Assembly: GCA_012839185.1 (NCBI GenBank)
Contig: DUNU01000016.1
Location: 1 to 64,000 of the forward strand
Direction: 5' to 3'
DNA: 64,000 nt
DNA from: Clostridiales bacterium
GTDB taxonomy: Bacteria; Bacillota; Clostridia; Oscillospirales; Acutalibacteraceae
Of this stretch, positions 16,651-24,903 are shown piece after piece. The translations under genes were made by a program, and so were the position numbers. Below the pieces are notes generated by a model, which saw nothing but the letters and a program-made list of their open reading frames with translations, ran no database searches and was not told the origin of the DNA. The first letter of the stretch is position 1; every line of letters starts with the position of its first letter.

Positions 16651-16800
16651 ATGTTTGGTATTTTGAAATTCATCTTAAAGTTCGGTAAGATCGCTCTCAA
16701 GATCATCAAGATTCTCTACAAGCTTGGTTTTGTCAATGATGAAAACCTTTCCAGACTCGGAATTGACATTGATGACATCGGTCTCGACTTCGGTTTCTGA
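16651..16800 (+). CDS. 49-residue amphipathic peptide, unknown function
   Basis: Seen: ATG 16651 with AGAGGTGA 7 bp upstream; TGA ends at 16800. Residues 1-27 have lysines at 6, 10, 13, 17, 20 and 24 among Phe, Ile and Leu, the spacing of a one-sided cationic helix. Residues 28-49 carry six acidic residues (D30, E31, D39, D41, D42, D46) and only one basic residue. Codon use favours AAG, ATC and CTC, unlike most neighbours and like the PEP carboxykinase gene, which suggests high expression. It has its own perfect promoter and its own terminator. I do not recognise a family. Options: a membrane-binding peptide of the divergent SPFH system, a leaderless bacteriocin, or a toxin. No immunity-like gene is adjacent. 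Confidence 0.75.
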   Translation: MFGILKFILKFGKIALKIIKILYKLGFVNDENLSRLGIDIDDIGLDFGF

Positions 16801-16813
16801 TTTTCATAAAATG

Positions 16814-16843
16814 CAGCCACACAACAGTGTGGTTGTTTTTTTG
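16814..16843 (+). terminator. Terminator of the 49-aa peptide gene
   Basis: Arms CAGCCACAC (16814-16822) and GTGTGGTTG (16827-16835) with an AACA loop and one G-T pair, then a T run. It starts 14 bp after the stop codon. Confidence 0.85.
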
Positions 16844-17116
16844 TTTTTAGGACTTTCAGACAAGTGTCAGTGTATAAAACGCTCATCACGTTCTTCTTTT
16901 TTCAAATTTTCTTATGAAATTATACTGTACATCTTCGCTCTCTCTTGCCACTTTTGCATCCTTATCCATTTTCACGATATTCGTATAAAACGCGTCAATA
17001 TTGGTTTTTGAGTGGAATAGTACACACTACTCATAAAAAATAATGAGATGTACAAAAACGAACACCTCAATTAATTACAATCTATTGTCAAAACGCTTTG
17101 TGTTACTCAATAAAAA
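16844..17116. other. Gene-poor spacer
   Basis: AT-rich spacer between the peptide terminator and the DHHW gene stop. I see no ORF with a ribosome binding site and no strong hairpin in it. Confidence 0.5.
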
Positions 17117-18304
17117 TCATTTCAGATTTAATTTATAGTCAAGCAAAGCAACGGGAATTTCGTTAAACAATAGAACAACATAGTCTGGCTGGAATTCATC
17201 TATGTATTCAATCAAATCAATCCGTGGTCCTAAAGCAAAATGTCTTAATTCGACAATGGCTGTTTGTTTGCTGGAAATAGCTAAAAAAGGAGAAACAACA
17301 CAACCAAAAGAATCCCTTACAATAAGTATTTTTTTATTGTTTTCAACAAGATTATTTGTAATGAGTTGTAGATTATGATTTGCACCTGTATATACAAAAT
17401 AAGCATCTTTTTTGTAAAAATCCTTGGTCAGGTTATCATAATAAAACATTACTTCTTCAAATCTGCCATTTCGGTCAGGAATATCATTTCTTGTTTCTAC
17501 GGAAAAACTTGTTTCATATTTCGGTGAAATAAGAACAAAATCATCAACTTCTCCACCATTAAAGTATCTACCGCATTTTTTCCCATTCCATCCCAAAAAC
17601 CAGTCCTCATAGATTTCGAAATTATAGTTATGGGGATTATATTTTTCCGACTCATATGGGAAAGAATATAATTCGCCCAAAGCTTGAATTATTTTATCAG
17701 CAGTCCAAAGACCAATTTCTGCACGCCAATGGTGATCGGTTTTATAAAATACCTCATCATGCGTATATCCTTCTTTCAATAAACTATCCAGTAAATCAAT
17801 ATAAGTTATTTGTCTCTCCGACAAGGCATTAATAAATCGCTGTGAAAAATCATCATAAAGGTTTGTCGTATTTGCAGGATACAAACTTACATCATAAGCT
17901 TTTGACGGTGCAAAGACATATAAAAAATCTGCACCCTTTCCTTCACTGTAAAGTTTTAATTCATATATCCAATCAGCACATTTGTCTATTTCATCCTGCG
18001 ACACAGTTTCCGGTTCATTATAAATGGCATCATTTTTCATCCTTACAAAAACAGTACCACCTTTATCTACCATTTTTACTCCGGTAAGATTAAGCATCTG
18101 TGAATTTATATCCATTAAATGGGAATATAATCTTTGGTTCTTTGTAGCTAACTCCTCAATTGGTGCATTTTTATCCAATCCAACAATCCACTCATAAGCT
18201 GTAATTACAAGATCCTTTACAAATGAAACATGCACGCAGTTTACAATAAAAAATACTGCAATGAGTAAAAACGGAATAATTTTATATATATTCTTTTTAT
18301 CCAT
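17117..18304 (-). CDS. AlgJ/AlgX-like SGNH O-acetylation protein (DHHW family)
   Basis: 395 residues from ATG 18304 (TAGGTG upstream); the GTG at 18313 is less likely. One N-terminal membrane anchor (IIPFLLIAVFFIVNCV) is followed by an extracytoplasmic domain. The motif YKTDHHW (DHHW near 189-192) and a late VRDSFG with the nucleophilic serine are those of the SGNH-like acetyltransferases that pair with MBOAT proteins. Known: AlgJ/AlgX/DltD-type proteins take acyl groups from an MBOAT channel and attach them to extracellular polymers. It lies 9 bp after the MBOAT gene. Substrate polymer unknown. Confidence 0.82.
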   Translation of the reverse strand: MDKKNIYKIIPFLLIAVFFIVNCVHVSFVKDLVITAYEWIVGLDKNAPIEELATKNQRLYSHLMDINSQMLNLTGVKMVDKGGTVFVRMKNDAIYNEPETVSQDEIDKCADWIYELKLYSEGKGADFLYVFAPSKAYDVSLYPANTTNLYDDFSQRFINALSERQITYIDLLDSLLKEGYTHDEVFYKTDHHWRAEIGLWTADKIIQALGELYSFPYESEKYNPHNYNFEIYEDWFLGWNGKKCGRYFNGGEVDDFVLISPKYETSFSVETRNDIPDRNGRFEEVMFYYDNLTKDFYKKDAYFVYTGANHNLQLITNNLVENNKKILIVRDSFGCVVSPFLAISSKQTAIVELRHFALGPRIDLIEYIDEFQPDYVVLLFNEIPVALLDYKLNLK

Positions 18305-18313
18305 AACACTCAC

Positions 18314-19738
18314 CTAAAAATTAAAGTAAATAAAGGGGTTGTAGGAACTGCTTGTAATGCTTGCAATACTCAAAACAAACACAATCAAGATACAGCAGAC
18401 ATATACGATTTTCGTAAAAGCATTCGGTTTGACCTTCTCTTTGAGTTTCTTTACCCACGGGAAACTGAAAATAACACCTAAAAGAACATAGAAAATGATT
18501 TGCTTGAATGACGCAATGAAATATTCATCGAAGAATGCACCGTTTTTCATTGTGAACATACCGACGAGATAATCAAATGCGGCACCGACACTCTCGGCTC
18601 TGAACATTACCCAGCCGATGACCACGAAGAACATCGAGTAAAGCCACAAAATAGCCTTTTTGAACTTGCCTTCCGCCTTATAAAATCCGGTAGTTTTCTC
18701 AATCACAAGCAGGACGAAATACATAAGTCCCCAAATAATAAATGTCCAGTTTGCACCGTGCCATACTCCGGTAAGAAACCAAACGACGAAAAGATTAAAA
18801 AGTTCACGTGGCTTGCTTACACGATTTCCACCCAAAGGAATATAGATATAATCCCTGAACCACGTACCGAGAGAAATATGCCAACGACGCCAAAATTCGG
18901 TTATTGAGGTTGAAATATAGGGATAGTCAAAGTTCTCAAGGAAGTGGAAACCGAACATTCTGCCCATACCGATTGCCATATCGGAATAGCCGCAGAAATC
19001 GTAAAATATTTGCAAAGTGTAACAAATAACACCCAGCCAATAAGTCAGAGTTGCAAACTCATCACCTTTGCCGACAGCGTCAAATATTCTGTCAGCAAAA
19101 AGAGCAACGGAGTTGGAGATTATAACCTTTTTCCCCAAACCGATAACAAAACGATTGAAACCTTCCGAAAAGTCGTCATAAGTTACTTTACGATCGTAAA
19201 TCTGTTCGGCAATGGTTTGATAACGAACGATAGGACCGGCAATGAGTTGAGGGAAGAAAGAGATGTACAGACCGACGTTGAGAACATTTTTTTGCACCGC
19301 ACCGTCGCCCCGATATACGTCAATAACATATGACATCGCTTGAAAAGTAAAGAATGAAATGCCGATTGGCAGGGCAATTCCCGGTACGGGAATACTGCTG
19401 CCGAAAATATCATTTATTGTTTTAACAGAGAAATTCAAATATTTGAAAATAAACAGAATAGTAAGGTTAAATACCACCGTCAAGACTAAAACTGTCTTGG
19501 CATTTTTTGGTTTTTCCTTCTCCTGTGCATTGTGAATCAAAAGTCCGAACACATAGTTTACGACTATGGACAATATCATTATGAGAGCAAACTCCGGCTC
19601 ACCCCATGCATAGAAAAACAGGCTTACTCCCAAAAGCATAATGTTTTGCAATTTCAAATGATTTCGCAAGACTATGAAATATAAGAAAAGCACTGTCGGG
19701 AAAAACAGGTAAATAAAAGTGGTTGATGAAAACAGCAT
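18314..19738 (-). CDS. MBOAT family O-acyltransferase (AlgI/DltB-like)
   Basis: 474 residues with about ten membrane segments and GGAGAGTTGAT before the ATG. Signature regions: FWRRWHISLGTWFRDYIYIP, then WFLTGVWHGANW with the catalytic histidine in GVWHG. Known: AlgI/PatA-type MBOAT proteins move acetyl groups across the membrane for O-acetylation of polysaccharides. It is paired with the DHHW protein directly downstream. It could serve a capsule, peptidoglycan or the polymer from the 3-9 kb operon. Confidence 0.88.
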   Translation of the reverse strand: MLFSSTTFIYLFFPTVLFLYFIVLRNHLKLQNIMLLGVSLFFYAWGEPEFALIMILSIVVNYVFGLLIHNAQEKEKPKNAKTVLVLTVVFNLTILFIFKYLNFSVKTINDIFGSSIPVPGIALPIGISFFTFQAMSYVIDVYRGDGAVQKNVLNVGLYISFFPQLIAGPIVRYQTIAEQIYDRKVTYDDFSEGFNRFVIGLGKKVIISNSVALFADRIFDAVGKGDEFATLTYWLGVICYTLQIFYDFCGYSDMAIGMGRMFGFHFLENFDYPYISTSITEFWRRWHISLGTWFRDYIYIPLGGNRVSKPRELFNLFVVWFLTGVWHGANWTFIIWGLMYFVLLVIEKTTGFYKAEGKFKKAILWLYSMFFVVIGWVMFRAESVGAAFDYLVGMFTMKNGAFFDEYFIASFKQIIFYVLLGVIFSFPWVKKLKEKVKPNAFTKIVYVCCILIVFVLSIASITSSSYNPFIYFNF

Positions 19739-19820
19739 ATCAACTCTCCGAATATTAAGAACAAACTAAAAAAACAAGGCTATACAAATACCAAATTCAA
19801 ATAAGGCAGCAGGCTACTTC

Positions 19821-20786
19821 TCAGAACCACCAAGCAGTTCCTGTTTTTTCTGTAATAAGGACGTTTTTGAGGGTTGCGACGGCTTTTTCGAGGCCTTCTC
19901 TTTGGCTCATAAGCGAGTCTTCATGTTCGATTGAAATGGCGTAGTCATAGCCTACCATGCGGAGATTTGAGATAATATCTTTCCACCAGAGTTCGTCATG
20001 ACCGTAGCCGACGGAACGGAATACCCATGCACGGTTAATCTCATCGCCGTAAGATTTTGTGTCGAGGACGCCCGTTTTCGCCGTATTAGCGGGATCAATC
20101 TTGGTATCTTTTGCATGGAAGTGGAAAATAGCATCACCCAAGGCACGAATAACGGTGGGAACGTCCATTCCCTGCCAAACAAGATGAGAGGGGTCTAAGT
20201 TTGCACCAATCTCGGGGCCGACGGCTTCGCGAATACGGAGCATTGTATCCGTATTATAAACGCAAAAACCGGGATGAAGTTCAAATGCAATCTTGTCTAC
20301 GCCGTGTTCTATGGCAAATTTTGCCATATCCGTCCAATAGGGGATAAGTTTTTCATTCCACTGCCATTCAAGAATTTCACTGTATTCATTCGGCCACGGA
20401 CAAGTAACCCAGTTGGGATATTTTGCGTTCTCGTGGTCGCCGGGACAACCTGAAAAAGTGTTAATCTGATTTATCCCGACCTTTTCACAAAGAAGAATCG
20501 TATCACGAATAACTTTATCATGTGCGGCAGCCATTGCCTTATCGGGTGAAAGTGGGTTTGCATGGCAGGAAAAAGCGGAAATTTCAAGGTTATGTCTTGC
20601 TATGGTGTCCTTAAATTCCTGTAATTTTGCGGCATCATTCAATAAAATTTCGGGGTTTGCGTGAGCGTTGCCGGGATAACCGCCCGCACCGATTTCAACC
20701 ATTTCTATACCGATTGATGAAAAATACTTACATGCTTCATCAAGTGAAAGATTTGAAAGTAAAGTGGTAAATACACCGAGTTTCAT
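19821..20786 (-). CDS. Sugar phosphate isomerase/epimerase-like TIM barrel (1)
   Basis: 321 residues. The AP-endonuclease-2/xylose-isomerase-like barrel is recognised from FTTLLSNLSLDEACKYF, the metal-site strands AFELHPGF, NLDPSHLVWQG and FHAKDTK, and a late SIEHEDS. Known: such metalloenzymes isomerise, epimerise or dehydrate sugars and inositols. Last gene of a four-gene operon with a Gfo/Idh/MocA oxidoreductase and two more barrels. Inference: part of a keto-sugar or inositol-type catabolic route. Confidence 0.8.
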   Translation of the reverse strand: MKLGVFTTLLSNLSLDEACKYFSSIGIEMVEIGAGGYPGNAHANPEILLNDAAKLQEFKDTIARHNLEISAFSCHANPLSPDKAMAAAHDKVIRDTILLCEKVGINQINTFSGCPGDHENAKYPNWVTCPWPNEYSEILEWQWNEKLIPYWTDMAKFAIEHGVDKIAFELHPGFCVYNTDTMLRIREAVGPEIGANLDPSHLVWQGMDVPTVIRALGDAIFHFHAKDTKIDPANTAKTGVLDTKSYGDEINRAWVFRSVGYGHDELWWKDIISNLRMVGYDYAISIEHEDSLMSQREGLEKAVATLKNVLITEKTGTAWWF

Positions 20787-20802
20787 TTTTCTTTTCCTTT
20801 CG

Positions 20803-21531
20803 TTATCTGTTACGTAAAAATTTCATACTTCTTGTAATATCGCTAAGTCCGTCCGGTACGGGATCGTCATTTTCGACAATTCCCCACTCAATACCGAGTT
20901 TTTCGGCACAATCGACAATAGCGAAAATGTCGTTATCACCCTCACCCAAGGCAAGAGGTTTGCCCTTAAGACCATCTTTCAAATGAATGGTAACGATTTT
21001 GTCAATGTTATCTTCAAGGAATTTACAGGTATCAACGCCTGCGTGATGCGACCAATAGGTGTCAACCTGAACATAGCAAACTTCCAAAACACGTTCAATG
21101 ATAGGTTTGCGATTTAATGACAAAGTAACGGGCTTGAACTCCTGCCAATGATTGTGGAAATAAAGTTTAATTCCCGCCTCGTCGGCACGTTTCTGAGCTT
21201 TAACCATAACCTTTTCAAACTTTGCCATATCGTGTTCGAGTGCAGTCGGAGCACCGCCCATACCGATATAGGGAGTGCCTAAAACCTGAGCAATTCTCAA
21301 GGTTTCATCAATTTTGTCCTCCTCATACCAATCAAAACCGCAATGAGCACCGACGCAAAACAAGCCAAGTTCGTCTAGTCTTGCTCTTAATTTTTCGGGA
21401 GCGACATCAAAAAAGCCGGCAAATTCGACACCTTCAAAGCCAATCTCTTTTACGTCTCCCAATATTTTCAACAAGTCCTCTCCGTTTTTAATGTGATGAC
21501 GGAGGGAATACATCTGTACTGCGTATTTCAT
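20803..21531 (-). CDS. Sugar phosphate isomerase/epimerase-like TIM barrel (2)
   Basis: 242 residues from ATG 21531 (GAGG upstream); the upstream in-frame codons overlap the previous gene. Motifs: MYSLRHHIKNGEDLLK at the N-terminus, GFEGVEFAGFF, the metal-site strands FHNHWQEF, VQVDTYW and HLKDG. It lies third in the operon, 11 bp after the previous gene and 16 bp before the next. Reaction unknown. Confidence 0.8.
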   Translation of the reverse strand: MKYAVQMYSLRHHIKNGEDLLKILGDVKEIGFEGVEFAGFFDVAPEKLRARLDELGLFCVGAHCGFDWYEEDKIDETLRIAQVLGTPYIGMGGAPTALEHDMAKFEKVMVKAQKRADEAGIKLYFHNHWQEFKPVTLSLNRKPIIERVLEVCYVQVDTYWSHHAGVDTCKFLEDNIDKIVTIHLKDGLKGKPLALGEGDNDIFAIVDCAEKLGIEWGIVENDDPVPDGLSDITRSMKFLRNR

Positions 21532-21542
21532 AACAACCTCAC

Positions 21543-22334
21543 TTATTCGGGAGCAATCATTTCTTCGATGAATTTTTTGGTATATTGAATACCCCATTCA
21601 CCCAGAGGACCTCTCCATATACCGCTGTGCGGTTCAACAGACAGGACGGCTTGATAATTTCTTGCATAGAGCATACCCATAACCGCACGCCAATTTATCA
21701 TATCCAAACCTGCGGGCGGATCGTCGATATGGCAACCTTTCAAATTAAGAGTGCCTTTGACGTGGAAGTGGTAAAATCTGTCGCCAAACTCGTCAATTTC
21801 GCCAAGATAATCACCGCTGCCGCTGTTTATGCAGTGGGAGGGATCGTATTTTATACCGAGTTCGGGAACCTCATGGAAAATTTTTCTCCATGCTTTCGGT
21901 TCGCGGACAATATTGTTCCAGTCGCAGTTGTAGCAGCAGACTTTTACTCCCTTTTCTTTGCCGTAGTCAACCAAAAGACAAAGGTATTTTGCAGCATAGT
22001 CGCAAGCCTCATCGAAATTCTTACCGACATTGTTTACGCCGGTCATAAATACGGGACAATTAAAATAAGCACAAAGGTCGATAAGAGCCTTCTGATTTTT
22101 AAGCTCGTCCTCAATAATATTGCCTTCTTTGTCGTATTTGTCACTGCCCCAACGACCTATGGCGGAAAGTGTCATGCCGTTTTCGTCCATAAATGCTTTG
22201 AGCATCTCTTTATCTTTGTCCAAATCTGCGGGATCGTTGCCGACGTTATAATCCCATTCAACGCAGGTAAAACCGCGTTTTAACGACTTTTTAAGGTCGT
22301 CGATTTTCCAACCGGAAATAATACCTATTTTCAT
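21543..22334 (-). CDS. Sugar phosphate isomerase/epimerase-like TIM barrel (3)
   Basis: 263 residues from ATG 22334, with AGGGTG 6 bp upstream; a GTG 9 bp further up is possible but overlaps that site. Metal-site strands are CCYNCDWN, KYDPSHCIN and FHVKGT, with a late SVEPHSG. Second gene of the operon. Three such barrels in a row with one oxidoreductase suggest successive steps on one sugar rather than redundant copies; the three are only distantly alike. Confidence 0.78.
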   Translation of the reverse strand: MKIGIISGWKIDDLKKSLKRGFTCVEWDYNVGNDPADLDKDKEMLKAFMDENGMTLSAIGRWGSDKYDKEGNIIEDELKNQKALIDLCAYFNCPVFMTGVNNVGKNFDEACDYAAKYLCLLVDYGKEKGVKVCCYNCDWNNIVREPKAWRKIFHEVPELGIKYDPSHCINSGSGDYLGEIDEFGDRFYHFHVKGTLNLKGCHIDDPPAGLDMINWRAVMGMLYARNYQAVLSVEPHSGIWRGPLGEWGIQYTKKFIEEMIAPE

Positions 22335-22393
22335 TTTATTCACCCTTTGTTTTCAAAATTAAAAACTCATTCTTTATCGGAATAAATAAGAAA

Positions 22394-22443
22394 AGAGAAA
22401 ATTATTACACCTGTTGAACAAATTCAAGCAAATAATCTTCTCT
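22394..22443 (-). promoter_or_regulatory. Intergenic inverted repeat inside the sugar operon
   Basis: Arms of 13 bases at 22394-22406 and 22431-22443 pair with one mismatch around a 24-base loop. On the minus strand the second arm is followed by a T-rich stretch. It lies between the Gfo/Idh gene and the three barrel genes, so it may reduce read-through or protect an mRNA end. Confidence 0.45.
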
Positions 22444-22484
22444 CCTCATTCTTAAATTTTCAGTTTTTGACAAATATGAAACGA

Positions 22485-23576
22485 TTAGTCAAAATATACG
22501 GGCTTGCCGGTCTTGTTGGACTCGTAAATTGCTTCGAGAATACGGGTTACGCAAAGGGCCTGTTCGGGAAGAACGCAAGGATCTGTATCGTTGATGATAG
22601 CATTGAGCCACTGACCGATGTCGGCAACACCGGGATCGCCGGATGAAACACCCTCGAAATATGCAGCACCTGCACGGCTCATTGAAACTTCTTCAACGGA
22701 CTGATGGTTTTTGTTAATCTTGTTGATTCTGACCTTGTCGCCCTTGATGTCAATACCCGCTTGATCGCCGCAAAGGACGAAAGTAGCCTCGCTTGTGTCA
22801 AGCCAGTTTAATGCCCAGCTGGAATTAAGCTCAATCAAAGCACCGTTTTCCATGATAATGAAACCGAAAGCGGAATCTTCAACGGTATATTCTTTCGGAT
22901 CCCAGTTGCCCCAACCGTTGCCCTGATTGGTCTGGTCGGCAAGTTTTCTGAATGTCTTACCCATAACCATCTTCGGCTTGTAGTTGTCCATCATGTAGAG
23001 AGTTAAATCAAGAGCATGAGTACCGATGTCGATAAGGGGACCGCCGCCCTGTTCATATTCGTTGAGGAAAACTCCCCAAGTAGGAACGCCTCTGCGACGA
23101 AGTGCAAGAGCCTGAGCAAAATAAATTTCACCCAAATCGCCCGCCTTACAAAGTTGCTTTGAATAGAGATTTTCCGGCAACTGACGGTTCTGATAACCGA
23201 TAGTGAGCTTTTTACCTGTACGCTTTGCCGCTTCAAGCATCGCACAACCCTCAGCATATGACTTTGCCATGGGTTTTTCGCACATTACGTGCTTGCCTGC
23301 TTCGAGAGCATCGATAGTAATAAAGGAATGAGAACGATTCGGAGTGCAGACATGAACTACGTCAATGCTTTCATCCTTGAGAAGCTCTTTGTAATCGACA
23401 TAAGATTTTGCATCCTCTGAGCCGTAATCTTTTGCAGCCTTGACCGCTCTTTCTTCGATAATATCACAAAAAGCAACCATTTCGCACTGCTTTTCATACT
23501 TAGCCAAAGCAGGCATATGCTTGCCGTTTGCGATACCGCCGCAACCGATAATTCCTACGCGTAATTTCTTTTCCAT
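22485..23576 (-). CDS. Gfo/Idh/MocA family NAD(P)-dependent oxidoreductase
   Basis: 363 residues behind AGGAGG. The N-terminal Rossmann motif is GIIGCGGIA (8-16), the family EKP motif appears as CEKPMAKS, and the C-terminal domain has the DIGTHALDL motif with the family histidine. Known: these enzymes oxidise or reduce sugar hydroxyls, for example inositol 2-dehydrogenase or glycoside 3-dehydrogenases. First gene of the operon. Inference: it makes or uses a keto-sugar handled by the three barrel enzymes. Confidence 0.88.
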   Translation of the reverse strand: MEKKLRVGIIGCGGIANGKHMPALAKYEKQCEMVAFCDIIEERAVKAAKDYGSEDAKSYVDYKELLKDESIDVVHVCTPNRSHSFITIDALEAGKHVMCEKPMAKSYAEGCAMLEAAKRTGKKLTIGYQNRQLPENLYSKQLCKAGDLGEIYFAQALALRRRGVPTWGVFLNEYEQGGGPLIDIGTHALDLTLYMMDNYKPKMVMGKTFRKLADQTNQGNGWGNWDPKEYTVEDSAFGFIIMENGALIELNSSWALNWLDTSEATFVLCGDQAGIDIKGDKVRINKINKNHQSVEEVSMSRAGAAYFEGVSSGDPGVADIGQWLNAIINDTDPCVLPEQALCVTRILEAIYESNKTGKPVYFD

Positions 23577-23606
23577 AAATAACCTCCTGTGGTTTAATCC
23601 TTATAT

Positions 23607-23635
23607 ATGATATACCATTTCACAAATATTTGCAA
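23607..23635 (-). promoter_or_regulatory. Likely promoter of the Gfo/Idh sugar operon
   Basis: Minus strand TTGCAA (23630-23635), 17 bp, TATCAT (23607-23612), 31 bp before the start codon. Confidence 0.5.
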
Positions 23636-23656
23636 GTACTTTTTATTCTTTTTAAT

Positions 23657-23690
23657 AAAAAATCGCACCGTGCTACCGATACGATTTTTC
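23657..23690 (-). terminator. Terminator of the EF-P/CD1247-type transcript
   Basis: AAAAATCG (23658-23665) pairs with CGATTTTT (23682-23689) around a GC-containing loop. The minus strand continues with a T-rich stretch. Confidence 0.65.
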
Positions 23691-23699
23691 AGTATAAAT

Positions 23700-24173
23700 T
23701 TACTTATCTTCCTCGTCGTCTTCGTCGTCTATGTCCTCTTCGTCAAGGAAAATACCTTCAAGAACAGCACCGCATTCGGGACACTCTATTTCATCCTCAT
23801 CAAAGATGGAAGCGTCGAAAAGTACGGTCGTGCCGCAGGCGGGACAATCTATTTCAAAAAGGTCACCGTCATCCCAATCTTCGTCTTCTTCGTCGTCCCA
23901 GAGGCTGTTCCATAATTTATTGTCATGATCGTGATCACAGCAATCGTCATCACAAACATAAACTTCTTCTTCGAGTTCGCCTAAATCTTGATCGATTTCA
24001 TCGACCTTTTCATCCATCTCGGCAAGTGTTTCATCAATATCGTCAATGATGAAAGCCATATCTCCCAAGAGGTCAAGAATGCCGTTGAAGAGTTTTGTGG
24101 TCTTATCGGTAGGATCAAGTTCCATGCCGTCAGCAAGACCTTTAAGATAAGCAGCTTTTTCCTGGATGTTCAT
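23700..24173 (-). CDS. Acidic zinc-ribbon protein, CD1247 N-terminal-domain family
   Basis: 157 residues behind AGGAGGG. The N-terminal helix region (EKAAYLKGLADGMEL) is the part conserved in Clostridia under the CD1247 name. It is followed by a very acidic predicted coiled coil, a His/Cys patch (CDDDCCDHDHD) and one zinc ribbon (IDCPACG, 19 residues, IECPECG). The protein is strongly acidic and ends in a run of Asp/Glu. It follows efp by 21 bp, a conserved-looking pair. Function unknown. Confidence 0.75.
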   Translation of the reverse strand: MNIQEKAAYLKGLADGMELDPTDKTTKLFNGILDLLGDMAFIIDDIDETLAEMDEKVDEIDQDLGELEEEVYVCDDDCCDHDHDNKLWNSLWDDEEDEDWDDGDLFEIDCPACGTTVLFDASIFDEDEIECPECGAVLEGIFLDEEDIDDEDDEEDK

Positions 24174-24194
24174 AATTACCCTCCTAAATAAAGA

Positions 24195-24758
24195 TTAATC
24201 TTTTGCTCTGCCCATATATTCACCGGTACGGGTATCAACTTCGACCTTATCGCCTTCGTTGATGAAAAGCGGAATACGTATTTCCGCACCGGTTTCAAGT
24301 GTGCAGGGTTTTAATGTGTTAGTAGCCGTATCGCCCTTGACGCCGGGTTCGGTCTGAACAACTTCAAGAACAACAAAGTTCGGAACTTCAACGGCGAATA
24401 CGTTGCCCTTGTAAGAGCAAAGACGACAAGTGTCGTTTTCTTTTACATACTTAAACGCATCATCTAAATTGTCCTTGCCTACGGGTACCATATCAAATGT
24501 TTCGGGATCCATAAAATAATAAAGATCGCCGTCGTTGTAAGAATATTGCATTTCCTTACGTTCAATATAGGCTGTGGGGAATTTGTCCGAGGGCGAGAAA
24601 GTACGCTCTATAACCGTTCCGTTGATAACATCCTTAATCTTTGTGCGGACAAAAGCAGCTCCCTTGCCCGGTTTTACGTGTAAGAACTCAACAATAGTCC
24701 ATACTCCGTTTTCCATTTCAAATGTAACGCCGTTTCTGAAATCACCGGCTGATATCAT
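24195..24758 (-). CDS. efp: Translation elongation factor P
   Basis: 187 residues from ATG 24758; the ATG 9 bp upstream lies directly on the GGAAGG site and is unlikely. The KPGKGAAF loop at 29-36 carries the lysine K32 that reaches the peptidyl-transferase centre. The C-terminal OB domain ends [14 protein letters not shown]. Known: EF-P relieves stalling at polyproline. No modification enzyme gene is nearby. Confidence 0.95.
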   Translation of the reverse strand: MISAGDFRNGVTFEMENGVWTIVEFLHVKPGKGAAFVRTKIKDVINGTVIERTFSPSDKFPTAYIERKEMQYSYNDGDLYYFMDPETFDMVPVGKDNLDDAFKYVKENDTCRLCSYKGNVFAVEVPNFVVLEVVQTEPGVKGDTATNTLKPCTLETGAEIRIPLFINEGDKVEVDTRTGEYMGRAKD

Positions 24759-24791
24759 AAATATCATTCCTTCCGTAAATAATACAAGAGC

Positions 24792-24820
24792 ATTATACTA
24801 CATAAGTCGGATTTTTTCAA
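24792..24820 (-). promoter_or_regulatory. Promoter of efp
   Basis: Minus strand TTGAAA (24815-24820), 17 bp, TATAAT (24792-24797). Confidence 0.7.
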
Positions 24821-24903
24821 TAGTTTTTTTAATATTTTTGAAAGAAATGGAAATGACTGTCAAAGGAAGCTTATTAAAACTTATCTCGCTATATCAATAA
24901 AGC

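Noticed and set aside
16724-17011. 95-codon plus-strand frame overlapping the 49-aa peptide
   Set aside because: It overlaps the better supported peptide gene and its terminator and has no start signal.
23731-24049. Plus-strand frames opposite the CD1247-type gene
   Set aside because: Composition reflects the antisense of an acidic protein; no ribosome binding site.
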